From Flavobacterium fluviale (lineage in GTDB: Bacteria > Bacteroidota > Bacteroidia > Flavobacteriales > Flavobacteriaceae), in contig NZ_CP030261.1 of assembly GCF_003312915.1 (NCBI RefSeq), positions 3,162,001-3,226,000 of the forward strand: a DNA stretch of 64,000 nucleotides. Direction: 5' to 3'. Of this stretch, positions 53,104 through 60,695 are shown in pieces (position 1 is the stretch's first letter; the number at the start of each line of letters is the position of its first letter). The position numbers and the translations under genes are program-made. A model generated the notes under the pieces. The model had not been told where the DNA came from. It made no database searches and worked only from the letters and a program-made list of their open reading frames with translations.

Positions 53104-53685
53104 ATGTACGCTATATTTTTCAAACATCTAGAGAAAAAGATTCATCTATCAGAATCAGAAAAGGAGCTGATAAAGTCTTTCTTTGTGCCTAAAAAGCTGA
53201 AGAAAAAACAATTTTTGGTAGTTGAAGGTTATAACTGTACCTATATGGCATTTGTTTCTAAAGGGCTTTTAAAAGCTTATAATGTTGATGAGAAAGGCAC
53301 TGAACATATCAACCAGTTTGCTCCCGAGGGATGGTGGACTTCAGACATGAATAGTTTTTTCAGCGGTGAAGCTTCTTTTTACAGTATAGATGCCATGGAG
53401 GATTCTGATCTTCTTTTAATTACCAGTAAAGATTTTGAAAACCTGACACTGCAGGTTCCAATTATGGATCGTTATTTCAGGCTGCTTTTTCAAAACAGTT
53501 TGATTACAAAAGAGCGAAGATTAATAAGTTCAAATACTCATACTGCAGAAGAGAAGTACCAGCATATTTTAAAAAATAACCCTGATTTAATTAAACGTGT
53601 TCCTCAGAATCTACTTGCCTCGTACCTTGGTCTCTCTGCGGAAACCCTCAGCCGTCTTAAAAAGAATGCCAGTAGAAAGGAATAA
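53104..53685 (+). CDS. Crp/Fnr family regulator
   Basis: 193 aa: cyclic-nucleotide-binding-type beta-barrel in the first ~120 aa (FLVVEGYNCTYMAFVSKGLLKAYN, then EHINQFAPEGWW), and a C-terminal winged helix (RVPQNLLASYLGLSAETLSRLKK, recognition helix SAETLSRLKK). The cysteines of an iron-sulfur Fnr are absent, so it is not an oxygen sensor of the Fnr kind. A perfect palindrome of the FNR/CRP type begins 2 bp after its stop and precedes the PRISE-type reductase gene. A -7 like TACCTTTG is at 53064-53071. Confidence 0.92.
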   Translation: MYAIFFKHLEKKIHLSESEKELIKSFFVPKKLKKKQFLVVEGYNCTYMAFVSKGLLKAYNVDEKGTEHINQFAPEGWWTSDMNSFFSGEASFYSIDAMEDSDLLLITSKDFENLTLQVPIMDRYFRLLFQNSLITKERRLISSNTHTAEEKYQHILKNNPDLIKRVPQNLLASYLGLSAETLSRLKKNASRKE

Positions 53686-53687
53686 AT

Positions 53688-53705
53688 AATTGATCTAGAT
53701 CAATT
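53688..53705 (+). promoter_or_regulatory. FNR/CRP-type operator (TTGAT-CTAG-ATCAA)
   Basis: Perfect 18-bp palindrome AATTGATCTAGATCAATT, containing TTGATnnnnATCAA, the FNR consensus. It is 68 bp before the ATG of the reductase and its centre is about 53 bp upstream of a TAATTTTG -7 box (53750-53757), a class I activator position. The Crp/Fnr regulator encoded just before is the natural candidate to bind. Confidence 0.7.
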
Positions 53706-53749
53706 CATTTTCTTGCTTTATGTCATCTTTATCAATCAAGGCTTAGGTT

Positions 53750-53757
53750 TAATTTTG
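53750..53757 (+). promoter_or_regulatory. Candidate -7 element (TAATTTTG)
   Basis: Matches TAnnTTTG, 16 bp before the reductase ATG. No -33 TTG at the usual distance, as expected for an activator-dependent promoter with the palindrome upstream. Confidence 0.55.
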
Positions 53758-53773
53758 TAGAAAATAAAAGTAT

Positions 53774-54874
53774 ATGAATTCTCAACAATCAATTAAATCG
53801 AATACAGCCGGCACCATTGCTTTAGTTGTAGGAGCCACTGGAATTACAGGAAGCAATCTGGCTTTAAAACTTTTAGAAAACAAATGGACTGTTTTTGGAC
53901 TATCCCGCAGTCAAAAAGATGATATTGATGGTCTGATTCCCATTGCAGCCGACTTATTGGACGAAAACTCATTAGCCGCAGCATTAAAAGATATTTCTCC
54001 GACTCATGTTTTTTTTACTACATGGATGCGAAATGATACAGAAGAAGAAAATATCAGGATTAACAGCGCCATGATTCGAAATCTGCTTCATGTTTTGTCC
54101 TTTAAAAAATGTGTTAAGCATGTTTCTTTGGTTACGGGTTTGAAGCATTATTTAGGTCCTTTCGATGCCTATGCTAAGGCTGGAACACTGCCAGAGACAC
54201 CGCTTCGGGAAGAAATGACGCGATTAGATGTGCCTAATTTTTATTATGCTCAGGAAGATGAGGTTTACAAAGCGGCGTCAAGAGATGGATTTACATGGAA
54301 TGTGCACCGACCGCATACTGTAATCGGTAAGGCTGTCGGAAATGCCATGAATATGGGAACCACATTAGCTGTTTATGCCAGTATCTGTAAAATAGAAGGG
54401 CTGCCTTTCATTTGGCCTGGATCAGAAGCACAGTGGAATGGACTCTCAGATGTCACGGATGTTGAAATTCTGGCAGAGCAAATCCTGTGGGCTGCCACAA
54501 CGCCTGAAGCTCAAAATGAAGCTTTTAATATTACCAATGGAGATGTTTTTAGATGGAAGTGGCTCTGGCCTAAAATAGCTCAGTGGTTTGAAATTGATTT
54601 TGAAGGTTATACAGGTACAGTTAAGCCGCTTGAAGTATTATTAAGCCGTAAACAGCCTATTTGGAACGAAATTGCTAAGGATAATAAACTTGTTGAAAAT
54701 GATTTGAGTAGGTTAGCATCGGCATGGCATACCGATCTTGATCTTGGAAGACCCTTAGAGGTAATGACTGATATGTCCAAGAGCAGAAAACTAGGATTCA
54801 CTGTTTATAAGAGTACAAAAGACTCCTTTTTTGAGCTTTTCAATTTATTAAGAAACGATAAGATAATACCTTAG
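53774..54874 (+). CDS. PRISE-type SDR (progesterone 5-beta-reductase/iridoid synthase-like)
   Basis: 366-aa extended/atypical short-chain reductase. GATGITGSNLALKLL binds the cofactor; SRSQK after beta-2 suggests NADPH. Later LVTGLKHYLGPFDAYAKAG and PNFYYAQEDEVYKAAS (Tyr of YYAQED, K as in the PRISE active site) and TWNVHRPHTVIG match the family, which reduces activated C=C bonds of enones. The size (~360-390 aa) fits too. Substrate in this organism is unknown; control by the Crp/Fnr protein upstream is probable. Confidence 0.82.
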   Translation: MNSQQSIKSNTAGTIALVVGATGITGSNLALKLLENKWTVFGLSRSQKDDIDGLIPIAADLLDENSLAAALKDISPTHVFFTTWMRNDTEEENIRINSAMIRNLLHVLSFKKCVKHVSLVTGLKHYLGPFDAYAKAGTLPETPLREEMTRLDVPNFYYAQEDEVYKAASRDGFTWNVHRPHTVIGKAVGNAMNMGTTLAVYASICKIEGLPFIWPGSEAQWNGLSDVTDVEILAEQILWAATTPEAQNEAFNITNGDVFRWKWLWPKIAQWFEIDFEGYTGTVKPLEVLLSRKQPIWNEIAKDNKLVENDLSRLASAWHTDLDLGRPLEVMTDMSKSRKLGFTVYKSTKDSFFELFNLLRNDKIIP

Positions 54875-54917
54875 CTGAGGGCAATATTTGGTTAGATGAG
54901 TATAGATAATCCATAAA

Positions 54918-54947
54918 AAAATCCCATTTCGTATGAAATGGGATTTT
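54918..54947. terminator. Intrinsic terminator
   Basis: Perfect 13-bp stem AAAATCCCATTTC / GAAATGGGATTTT, 4-nt loop, T run after. It ends the reductase transcript. Directly after it comes a tRNA-3'-end-like fragment (54951-54974). Confidence 0.88.
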
Positions 54948-54950
54948 AAT

Positions 54951-54974
54951 TTTGTGACCGTCGACGGAACAATT
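54951..54974. repeat. tRNA 3'-end-like fragment, copy 1
   Basis: TTTGTGACCGTCGACGGAAC, whose minus strand resembles the T-arm/acceptor end of a bacterial tRNA. It is similar to 57485-57507 (direct repeat, one inserted base and one substitution). No cloverleaf is present. Confidence 0.4.
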
Positions 54975-55065
54975 TTCTATAAGTTTTACCAAGGATTATA
55001 TTTTTAAATTAATGAATGTAAAAGATAGCAGATCAACTTTTGTGGCAAAACACTAATTTCAGCTT

Positions 55066-55090
55066 ATTGGTTAAAATAAGATTAACCAAT
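55066..55090. terminator. 9-bp inverted repeat downstream of the TetR gene
   Basis: ATTGGTTAA / TTAACCAAT with a 7-nt spacer. No strong T run on the minus strand, so its role as terminator of the TetR gene is uncertain. Confidence 0.4.
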
Positions 55091-55135
55091 TCGTTTTTAA
55101 AATCGATGATAGTTGTTTACTTTGTTATAAAATGA

Positions 55136-55687
55136 CTATAATTTATTGAGCTTATTTACCAGATAACTTATCATTTGTGCAATACTTTCAGCAGGAATAG
55201 AGAAATCATTTTCGATCCAATTTTTGATGACAGCAATACTTCCTTTTTCGCCAAATTGGTAAGCCATTTCAGCAAAAGGCTTTACTTCGTCGGTAAGTTC
55301 TATTTGATTTTCAACTGGAAAATTATTCCGAACACTTCTCAGGATTCGCGACAGAATGCCGCTTCCATCCGCTTTGGTAAATACAATTTTACTCATCTGC
55401 TTATCGCTTTCCAGTAACTGACAGCTGAGCAGTATCACATCATCCATATTGGTACTTTTACGCAAAACTGCTGAGAGTTTTTCAAAAACATCATCTTCTA
55501 TTTCAAGTAGTATATCCAGTGGAATATTATAATGTCGATAAAATGTATTGCGGTTGACATCGGCTGTTTTACACAATTCGGTTATGGTAATTTCGCTCAA
55601 TTCTCTCTCGTTGAGTAAACTAAATAATGCCTCACGCAATATTTTTTTAGTATACTGAACCCTTCTGTCTTTTCTTAAATCCATCAT
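55136..55687 (-). CDS. TetR family regulator
   Basis: 183 aa with N-terminal helix-turn-helix (KILREALFSLLNERELSEITITELCKTADVNRNTFYRHYN), C-terminal half helical as in TetR_C_8-type proteins. It is divergently placed from the NAD-dependent epimerase-like gene, 213 bp away, with a candidate operator between (55724-55739), so that gene and the following DUF2141 gene are likely targets. Confidence 0.9.
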   Translation of the reverse strand: MMDLRKDRRVQYTKKILREALFSLLNERELSEITITELCKTADVNRNTFYRHYNIPLDILLEIEDDVFEKLSAVLRKSTNMDDVILLSCQLLESDKQMSKIVFTKADGSGILSRILRSVRNNFPVENQIELTDEVKPFAEMAYQFGEKGSIAVIKNWIENDFSIPAESIAQMISYLVNKLNKL

Positions 55688-55723
55688 AAATTATTTTATA
55701 TACGCTACAAAAGCAGTAGTCTT

Positions 55724-55739
55724 TGTTCGCTAATGAACA
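55724..55739. promoter_or_regulatory. Candidate operator between divergent genes
   Basis: Inverted repeat TGTTC-GCTAAT-GAACA, 5-bp arms, 36 bp upstream of the TetR start, inside the divergent intergenic region. Short; a TetR site is plausible but unproven. Confidence 0.35.
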
Positions 55740-55900
55740 GCAGCATCCTTTTTTGAAACAGCAAATACATTCTTCTTTAATAGTTTTACTTAGTAATAAA
55801 AAAGAACACAAAGTTAAATATTGAACATATTGTATAACAAATATAGTTTTTTAATCAAATTTAAGCGGATTGAAAAAAGACTAATATTAAATTTAAAAAA

Positions 55901-56959
55901 ATGGAAAATAAGATATCACGAAAAAAAATACTTCTGACTGGTGCCTCTGGAACTGTAGGATTTGAAACCTTGCAGCATCTGGTTCAGCATACAGATTATG
56001 AAATAACGGTTTTTGATTTAAAAACTCAAAATTCGGTAAAAAAACTGGCTCCCTTTCGATCTCGTGTAGAGATTGTATATGGCGACATCAGCAATAGAGA
56101 AGAATTGCTAAAAGTTACCCAAAATAAAGATGCAACGATCCATTTGGCAGCGGTTATTCCACCTCTTGCAGATATTGATCCAAAGATGGCTTACAATGTC
56201 AATGTGAGAGGGACCGAAAATCTTATTTACGCTCTAGAGCAGAATTCACCGGATTGTTATTTGATTTTTAGTTCCAGTATTTCAGTTTATGGTGACAGGA
56301 TGAAGAATCCCGAGATCAGTATCAATGATATTTTGCAGCCCAGTCCCGGTGATCAGTATGGCGAAACAAAGGTGTTGTGTGAGTCGTTGATTGCGAAATC
56401 CAAATTATCATGGAGTATTTTTCGTCTCGCTGCAATTATGGGGAACCATAAGATATCCAAATTGATGTTTCACATGCCGCTGGATACGCCAATGGAAATC
56501 TGTACGCCAAAAGATACGGGCAGAGCTTTTGCGAAAGCAATTGAAAACCAAAAAAAACTAGAGAAGCAAATATTCAACTTAGGAGGGGGAGAGGATTGTG
56601 TTATTACTTATGGATCTTTCCTGGACAAAATGTTTGCTGAATTTGGCTTAGGCGAAGCTGATTTTCCACAAAAGGCGTTTGCAGAGAAAAATTTTCACTG
56701 CGGGATTTTAAAAGATGGTGAAGATTTAGATACTATTCTAGGTTTTCGACAGCAAAATTTGAACGATTATTTCGAGATGGTCCGCCAGAAAATTCATCCT
56801 CTCCAAAAAGGAATCACTTTCATTTTTAAAAGTATGATAAAAAAATGGCTGCTCTCACAATCAGAACCCTATCAGGCGTTTAAAAAAGGGAATGTAAAAA
56901 AAATGAATCACTTTTTTAATCCCTTAGAGAAAGAGGAGCTGGAAAACGTTCTATTGTAA
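55901..56959 (+). CDS. NAD-dependent epimerase/dehydratase family protein
   Basis: 352 aa, extended SDR. TGASGTVGFETLQHL (GxxGxxG) near the N terminus, IHLAAVIPP, SSSISVYGD and the YGETK motif (Tyr-x-x-x-Lys) are in place. The C-terminal ~60 aa (KSMIKKWLLSQSEPYQAFKKGN) are basic and not typical of the family. Cytoplasmic; substrate (a nucleotide sugar or a ketone/lactone) unknown. It is followed by the DUF2141 gene 19 bp downstream. Confidence 0.83.
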   Translation: MENKISRKKILLTGASGTVGFETLQHLVQHTDYEITVFDLKTQNSVKKLAPFRSRVEIVYGDISNREELLKVTQNKDATIHLAAVIPPLADIDPKMAYNVNVRGTENLIYALEQNSPDCYLIFSSSISVYGDRMKNPEISINDILQPSPGDQYGETKVLCESLIAKSKLSWSIFRLAAIMGNHKISKLMFHMPLDTPMEICTPKDTGRAFAKAIENQKKLEKQIFNLGGGEDCVITYGSFLDKMFAEFGLGEADFPQKAFAEKNFHCGILKDGEDLDTILGFRQQNLNDYFEMVRQKIHPLQKGITFIFKSMIKKWLLSQSEPYQAFKKGNVKKMNHFFNPLEKEELENVLL

Positions 56960-56978
56960 ATCCTAAAAAAATGTAATT

Positions 56979-57404
56979 ATGAAAATTAAAATGATAACCT
57001 TGATAGTACTTGTAACAGTTAATTCAGCACTTTTTGCACAACATAATTTCAGCGTTGAAGTATCGGGCGTAGAACCTGGCAAAGGATCTGTTTTTTTTGG
57101 ATTGTACGATAAAGAGAAAGGCTTTCTTGATAATGAGTCACAGATTGCCACCGCAAAAGTAAAAGCTGCAGAAAATAAAGTGGTCTACACGTTCAAAAAC
57201 CTGCCGGATGGCGAGTATGCTATTGCTGTTTATCAAGACCTGAATAATAACGGAAAATGTGATAGAAATATGATTGGTTATCCTACAGAAGGATTTGGAT
57301 TTTCTAAAAACTATAAACCCAAACTCTCAGCACCTGATTTTGATGATGTAAAAATTGCAGTTAATCAGTATGCTAAAACCAGTATTGCATTGATTGTTAA
57401 ATAG
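56979..57404 (+). CDS. DUF2141 exported protein
   Basis: 141 aa with a signal peptide (1-20, ending FAQ) and one DUF2141 domain: GKGSVFFGLYDKEKGFLDNE, YTFKNLPDGEYAIAVYQDLNNNGKCDRNMIGYPTEGFGFSKN. The NGKxDxNxxGxPxEGFGFS signature is diagnostic. Periplasmic, function unknown. It shares a transcript with the epimerase-like gene. Confidence 0.88.
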   Translation: MKIKMITLIVLVTVNSALFAQHNFSVEVSGVEPGKGSVFFGLYDKEKGFLDNESQIATAKVKAAENKVVYTFKNLPDGEYAIAVYQDLNNNGKCDRNMIGYPTEGFGFSKNYKPKLSAPDFDDVKIAVNQYAKTSIALIVK

Positions 57405-57447
57405 GAAAGCGTTAGCCCTCCCCATAATAATAAGTTTTTAGATATAA

Positions 57448-57481
57448 AAAAGGCGCCAATTAAAGAAAATTGCCGCCTTTT
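57448..57481. terminator. Intrinsic terminator
   Basis: Stem AAAAGGCG(c)CAATT / AATTG(c)CGCCTTTT, 6-nt loop, with A/T runs. It ends the DUF2141 transcript. It is immediately followed by the second tRNA-3'-end-like fragment. Confidence 0.82.
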
Positions 57482-57484
57482 GGC

Positions 57485-57507
57485 TTTGTGACCTCGACGG
57501 GACAAAT
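57485..57507. repeat. tRNA 3'-end-like fragment, copy 2
   Basis: TTTGTGACCTCGACGGGAC then AAATT. Minus strand: GTCCCGTCGAGGTCACAAA, as in the 3' half of a T-arm and acceptor of a tRNA, but without the rest of a tRNA. Direct repeat of 54951-54974. Confidence 0.4.
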
Positions 57508-57627
57508 TTCAACATTTTTTATGGAAGATCTGAAGAAATTGTCGTACTATATGTAATATTATGGAGTATCAAGTTTAGAATGTTGAACGTATACTTTTAT
57601 CGCAATAATTAATATATCTAAATAACA

Positions 57628-58257
57628 TTAATAAACTTTAGTTATCATTTCATCTATAGGCAGACGAACTTTTTTCGTAGCTGCCATATAGTCCTTCTCC
57701 GAATCCCGATATCCTAGAGCGAGGATAACTGTAGAATGCAGCCCTTTTTCTTTCAAACCCAAAACGGCATCGATAGTGGCAGCATTAAATCCCTCGATAG
57801 GAGTGGCGTCCACTTTCAATTCTGCCGCAGCAATAAGTGCAGTTCCTAAGGCAATATAAGCCTGTTTGGCCGCCCAAAAGGCTTTTTGTTCTGCGTTAAT
57901 AGCGCTGAAATAGGAATGCAATCCATTTCTAAATCCTGATAAGGCACCAGCATCAAGACCCCTTTGTTTTTCTGTCATTGTCATATAATCGTCAATGTAA
58001 GTCGTGGTCATGTCACTGAATGCCGCAAAAACCAACAAATGAGAGCAAGAGCTAATTTGTCCATTATACGAATCGGCACCTAATTTCTTTTGGATTTCTG
58101 GATTGCTTACAACAAAAACACGGTAAGCTTGCAGACCGCAAGAAGATGCTGAAAGATTTATAGCCTCTAAGATCTGATCGACCTTTTCTTCTGTTACTTT
58201 AATGTTACTGTAAGCTTTTGTGGCGTAGCGCCATTTTAAATTTTCTATCAAATTCAT
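57628..58257 (-). CDS. Nitroreductase family protein
   Basis: 209 aa from the ATG at 58257 (MNLIENLKWRYATKAYSN), the usual family start; 9 further residues are open upstream. FMN-binding nitroreductase fold of the NfsB/NAD(P)H oxidoreductase type: RYATKAY, SASSCGLQAYRVFVVSN (FMN phosphate), LGTALIAAAELKVDATPIEGFN, and LALGYRDSEKDY. Reduces quinones/nitro compounds with NAD(P)H. Stands alone, convergent with the DUF2141 gene. Confidence 0.9.
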   Translation of the reverse strand: MNLIENLKWRYATKAYSNIKVTEEKVDQILEAINLSASSCGLQAYRVFVVSNPEIQKKLGADSYNGQISSCSHLLVFAAFSDMTTTYIDDYMTMTEKQRGLDAGALSGFRNGLHSYFSAINAEQKAFWAAKQAYIALGTALIAAAELKVDATPIEGFNAATIDAVLGLKEKGLHSTVILALGYRDSEKDYMAATKKVRLPIDEMITKVY

Positions 58258-58411
58258 TGCTATGTCTATCTTAAGTTTTGGCAAATATAAATGATATTGT
58301 TTTCTTTTTCGAGTTTTTGAAGTGCTCTGAGAAACTCCAAGTCAATCATCTTAGGTGACTAAAGAATATTTATCTGTTTTATTTCATTATTATATTTGTT
58401 TTAAGATTAAT

Positions 58412-58439
58412 ATTCTTTAAAAATATATGTTAAAAGAAT
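58412..58439 (+). promoter_or_regulatory. Inverted repeat upstream of mesX, possible Lrp site
   Basis: ATTCTTT ... AAAGAAT, 7-bp arms with 14-bp A/T-rich spacer, 86 bp upstream of the mesX ATG. Similar A/T-rich TTCTTTAAAG text precedes the Lrp gene at 61892-61912. An Lrp/AsnC-type site is plausible, as an Lrp gene ends this cluster. Confidence 0.35.
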
Positions 58440-58524
58440 AATTAACTGAATTTATATTTAAATAAAAATATTTAATCTTTTATATTCAAATTTGCAGGGT
58501 AAAAAAACTAAACATTATCATCAA

Positions 58525-59577
58525 ATGAAAGCGAATATACAAGAAGATAGAGGAATAAACGAAAAGCAAAATATTGAAAACACCCAGAATTCAATCAAAA
58601 GTGATTTTGCTTTCAAACTAGAGAGCACTTGTTTAGATGAAAACTATCACCCCTCAAGTCAAACGCGTTTGACAACCAATTTTGCCAACTTGGCCAGAGG
58701 AGCTAGTCGCCAGCAAAATTTACGTAATGCCTTAAATATGATAAACAATCGATTCAATGCATTGGCTCATCTGGATAATCCAAAAGGAGATCGTTACCTT
58801 GTAGAACTTGAAATCATTACAGTAACTATGAATATTGATGATAAGAAAGGTATTAACAATCTACCGATGATTGAAGTTTTAAAAACAAATATTATTGACG
58901 GTAAGACTGGCCAGCAAATCGAAGGAATTGCCGGAAATAATTATTCCTCTTATGTTCGGGATTATGATTTCAGTATTTTATTGATCGAGCACAATAAAAA
59001 TAAATCTACTTTTTCTATTCCTGAAAATTTTGGTGATCTGCACGGAAAACTTTATAAGTGCTTTGTCAATTCAGCCACTTATAAAGAGCATTTTAAGATG
59101 TCACCTATTATTTGTCTCAGTGTATCGAGCAACAAAACTTATACTCGCACTGAGTATCAGCACCCGGTTCTGGGTTTTGAGTATCTGCAGGATCAGTATT
59201 CTATCACGGATGAATATTTCTCTAAAATGGGCTTAAAAGTTCGTTTTTTCATGCCTGCTAATAGTGTGGCACCAATGGCTTTTTATCATTCCGGAGATCT
59301 GCTTGCTGATTATACTGATCTTGGATTAATCAGCTCAATCAGCACGATGGAGACGTTTCAGAAGATTTATCGCCCTGAAATTTACAATGCAAATTCAGTG
59401 GCTGGGAAAATCTATCAGCCTAGTCTTAAACACGAAGATTATTCACTGACCCGCGTGGTTTATGACCGCGAAGAGCGCGGCCGACTGGCTGTTGAACAGG
59501 GTAAATATGCCGAAGAGCATTTCATTAAACCTTACAAAAGTCTCCTGGAACAATGGTCTGCTAATTTTACCCTTTAA
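58525..59577 (+). CDS. mesX: MesX, DUF1852 partner of the MesD methionine synthase
   Basis: 350 aa from the ATG at 58525; a TTG at 58492 would add 11 residues without family support. The whole chain is DUF1852: FAFKLESTCLDENYHPSSQTRLTTNFANLARGASRQQNLRNALNMINNRFN, VELEIITVTM, and NSVAGKIYQPSLKHEDYSLTRVVYDREERGRLAVEQGKYAEEHFI. MesX is required by MesD-type methionine synthases, a folate-independent, oxygen-dependent type with an unknown methyl donor. Gene adjacency with mesD (30 bp) is the usual arrangement. Call is firm for the family; function by known partner pairs. Confidence 0.88.
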   Translation: MKANIQEDRGINEKQNIENTQNSIKSDFAFKLESTCLDENYHPSSQTRLTTNFANLARGASRQQNLRNALNMINNRFNALAHLDNPKGDRYLVELEIITVTMNIDDKKGINNLPMIEVLKTNIIDGKTGQQIEGIAGNNYSSYVRDYDFSILLIEHNKNKSTFSIPENFGDLHGKLYKCFVNSATYKEHFKMSPIICLSVSSNKTYTRTEYQHPVLGFEYLQDQYSITDEYFSKMGLKVRFFMPANSVAPMAFYHSGDLLADYTDLGLISSISTMETFQKIYRPEIYNANSVAGKIYQPSLKHEDYSLTRVVYDREERGRLAVEQGKYAEEHFIKPYKSLLEQWSANFTL

Positions 59578-59607
59578 TTGATTACAACGAATTAACATTA
59601 TACTATT

Positions 59608-60639
59608 ATGAAGAAATTATTATTACCTACCTCTATTGTTGGAAGTTTACCTAAACCTGCCTGGCTTGCGCCACCCGAAAAACTTTGGTCGCCATGGAAA
59701 TTAGAAGGCGATCAGCTGCTGGAAGGGAAACAAGATGCTTTACGTATTTCTCTGCAGGAACAGCAATTGGCAGATCTAGATATCATTTGTGACGGCGAGC
59801 AGACACGCCAGCATTTTGTAACGACTTTTATCGAGCATTTAAGCGGTGTAGATTTTGAAAATCGTAAAACAGTAAAAATCCGCAACCGTTATGACGCGAG
59901 TGTTCCAGTGGTTGTAGGTGAGGTGGCACGTCAAAAAGCAGTTTTTGTTGAAGATGCTAAATTCTTACGTAAACAGACTAATAAGCCGATAAAATGGGCA
60001 TTGCCAGGCCCGCTGACAATGGTAGATACCTTGTACGACGACCATTATAAAAGCAGGGAAAAATTGGCGTGGGAATTTGCGATAGCACTTAATGAAGAAG
60101 CAAGAGAACTTCAAGACGCAGGGGTAGATATTATCCAGTTTGATGAACCTGCATTTAATGTGTTCTTTGATGAAGTAAACGATTGGGGAATGGCAGCATT
60201 AGAAAGAGCTATTGAAGGTTTACACTGTCAAACTGCAGTTCATATTTGTTATGGTTATGGAATACAGGCAAATACTGATTGGAAAAAGACATTAGGTTCT
60301 GAGTGGCGACAATATGAAGAAATTTTTCCGAAAATTCAAAAATCTAAAATTGATATTGTGTCTTTAGAATGTCACAACTCGAATGTGCCTTTAAATTTAA
60401 TGGAACTTGTTCGCGGTAAAAAAGTAATGGTAGGTGCTATTGATGTGGCAGCCAACACTATCGAAACACCAGAAGAAGTAGCGACTACCCTGCGTAAAGC
60501 TCTTGAGTTTGTAGATGCCGAAAATCTTTACCCTTCTACAAACTGCGGTATGGCCCCGCTATCTCGAAACGTAGCTAGAGGCAAGTTAAGTGCTTTAAGC
60601 GCAGGAGCAGAAATTATACGCAAAGAACTTGGGATTTAG
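59608..60639 (+). CDS. mesD: MesD-type core methionine synthase
   Basis: 343 aa, the C-terminal catalytic half of MetE only, without the folate-binding N-terminal half. Zinc ligands are intact: H212-x-C214 (VHICYG), E254 (SLECHN) and C313 (TNCGMAPLSR). IVGSLPKP at the start and DIIQFDEPAF are typical. Placed behind mesX, it should be the MesD kind, which methylates homocysteine from a non-folate donor and depends on MesX and oxygen. Cytoplasmic, last step of methionine synthesis. Confidence 0.88.
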   Translation: MKKLLLPTSIVGSLPKPAWLAPPEKLWSPWKLEGDQLLEGKQDALRISLQEQQLADLDIICDGEQTRQHFVTTFIEHLSGVDFENRKTVKIRNRYDASVPVVVGEVARQKAVFVEDAKFLRKQTNKPIKWALPGPLTMVDTLYDDHYKSREKLAWEFAIALNEEARELQDAGVDIIQFDEPAFNVFFDEVNDWGMAALERAIEGLHCQTAVHICYGYGIQANTDWKKTLGSEWRQYEEIFPKIQKSKIDIVSLECHNSNVPLNLMELVRGKKVMVGAIDVAANTIETPEEVATTLRKALEFVDAENLYPSTNCGMAPLSRNVARGKLSALSAGAEIIRKELGI

Positions 60640-60695
60640 TTTCAATAGATATTTTTGTAATCTTGACTCTACGGAGGAAAAATATTTAAAACACA

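Noticed and set aside
54951..54974. Intact tRNA gene
   Set aside because: Only the end of a T-arm/acceptor-like sequence is present; no anticodon arm or 5' half nearby.
58258..58524. SAM or other methionine riboswitch upstream of mesX
   Set aside because: The leader is A/T-rich; no SAM-I/II-type conserved core or strong stems were recognised, only a short inverted repeat.
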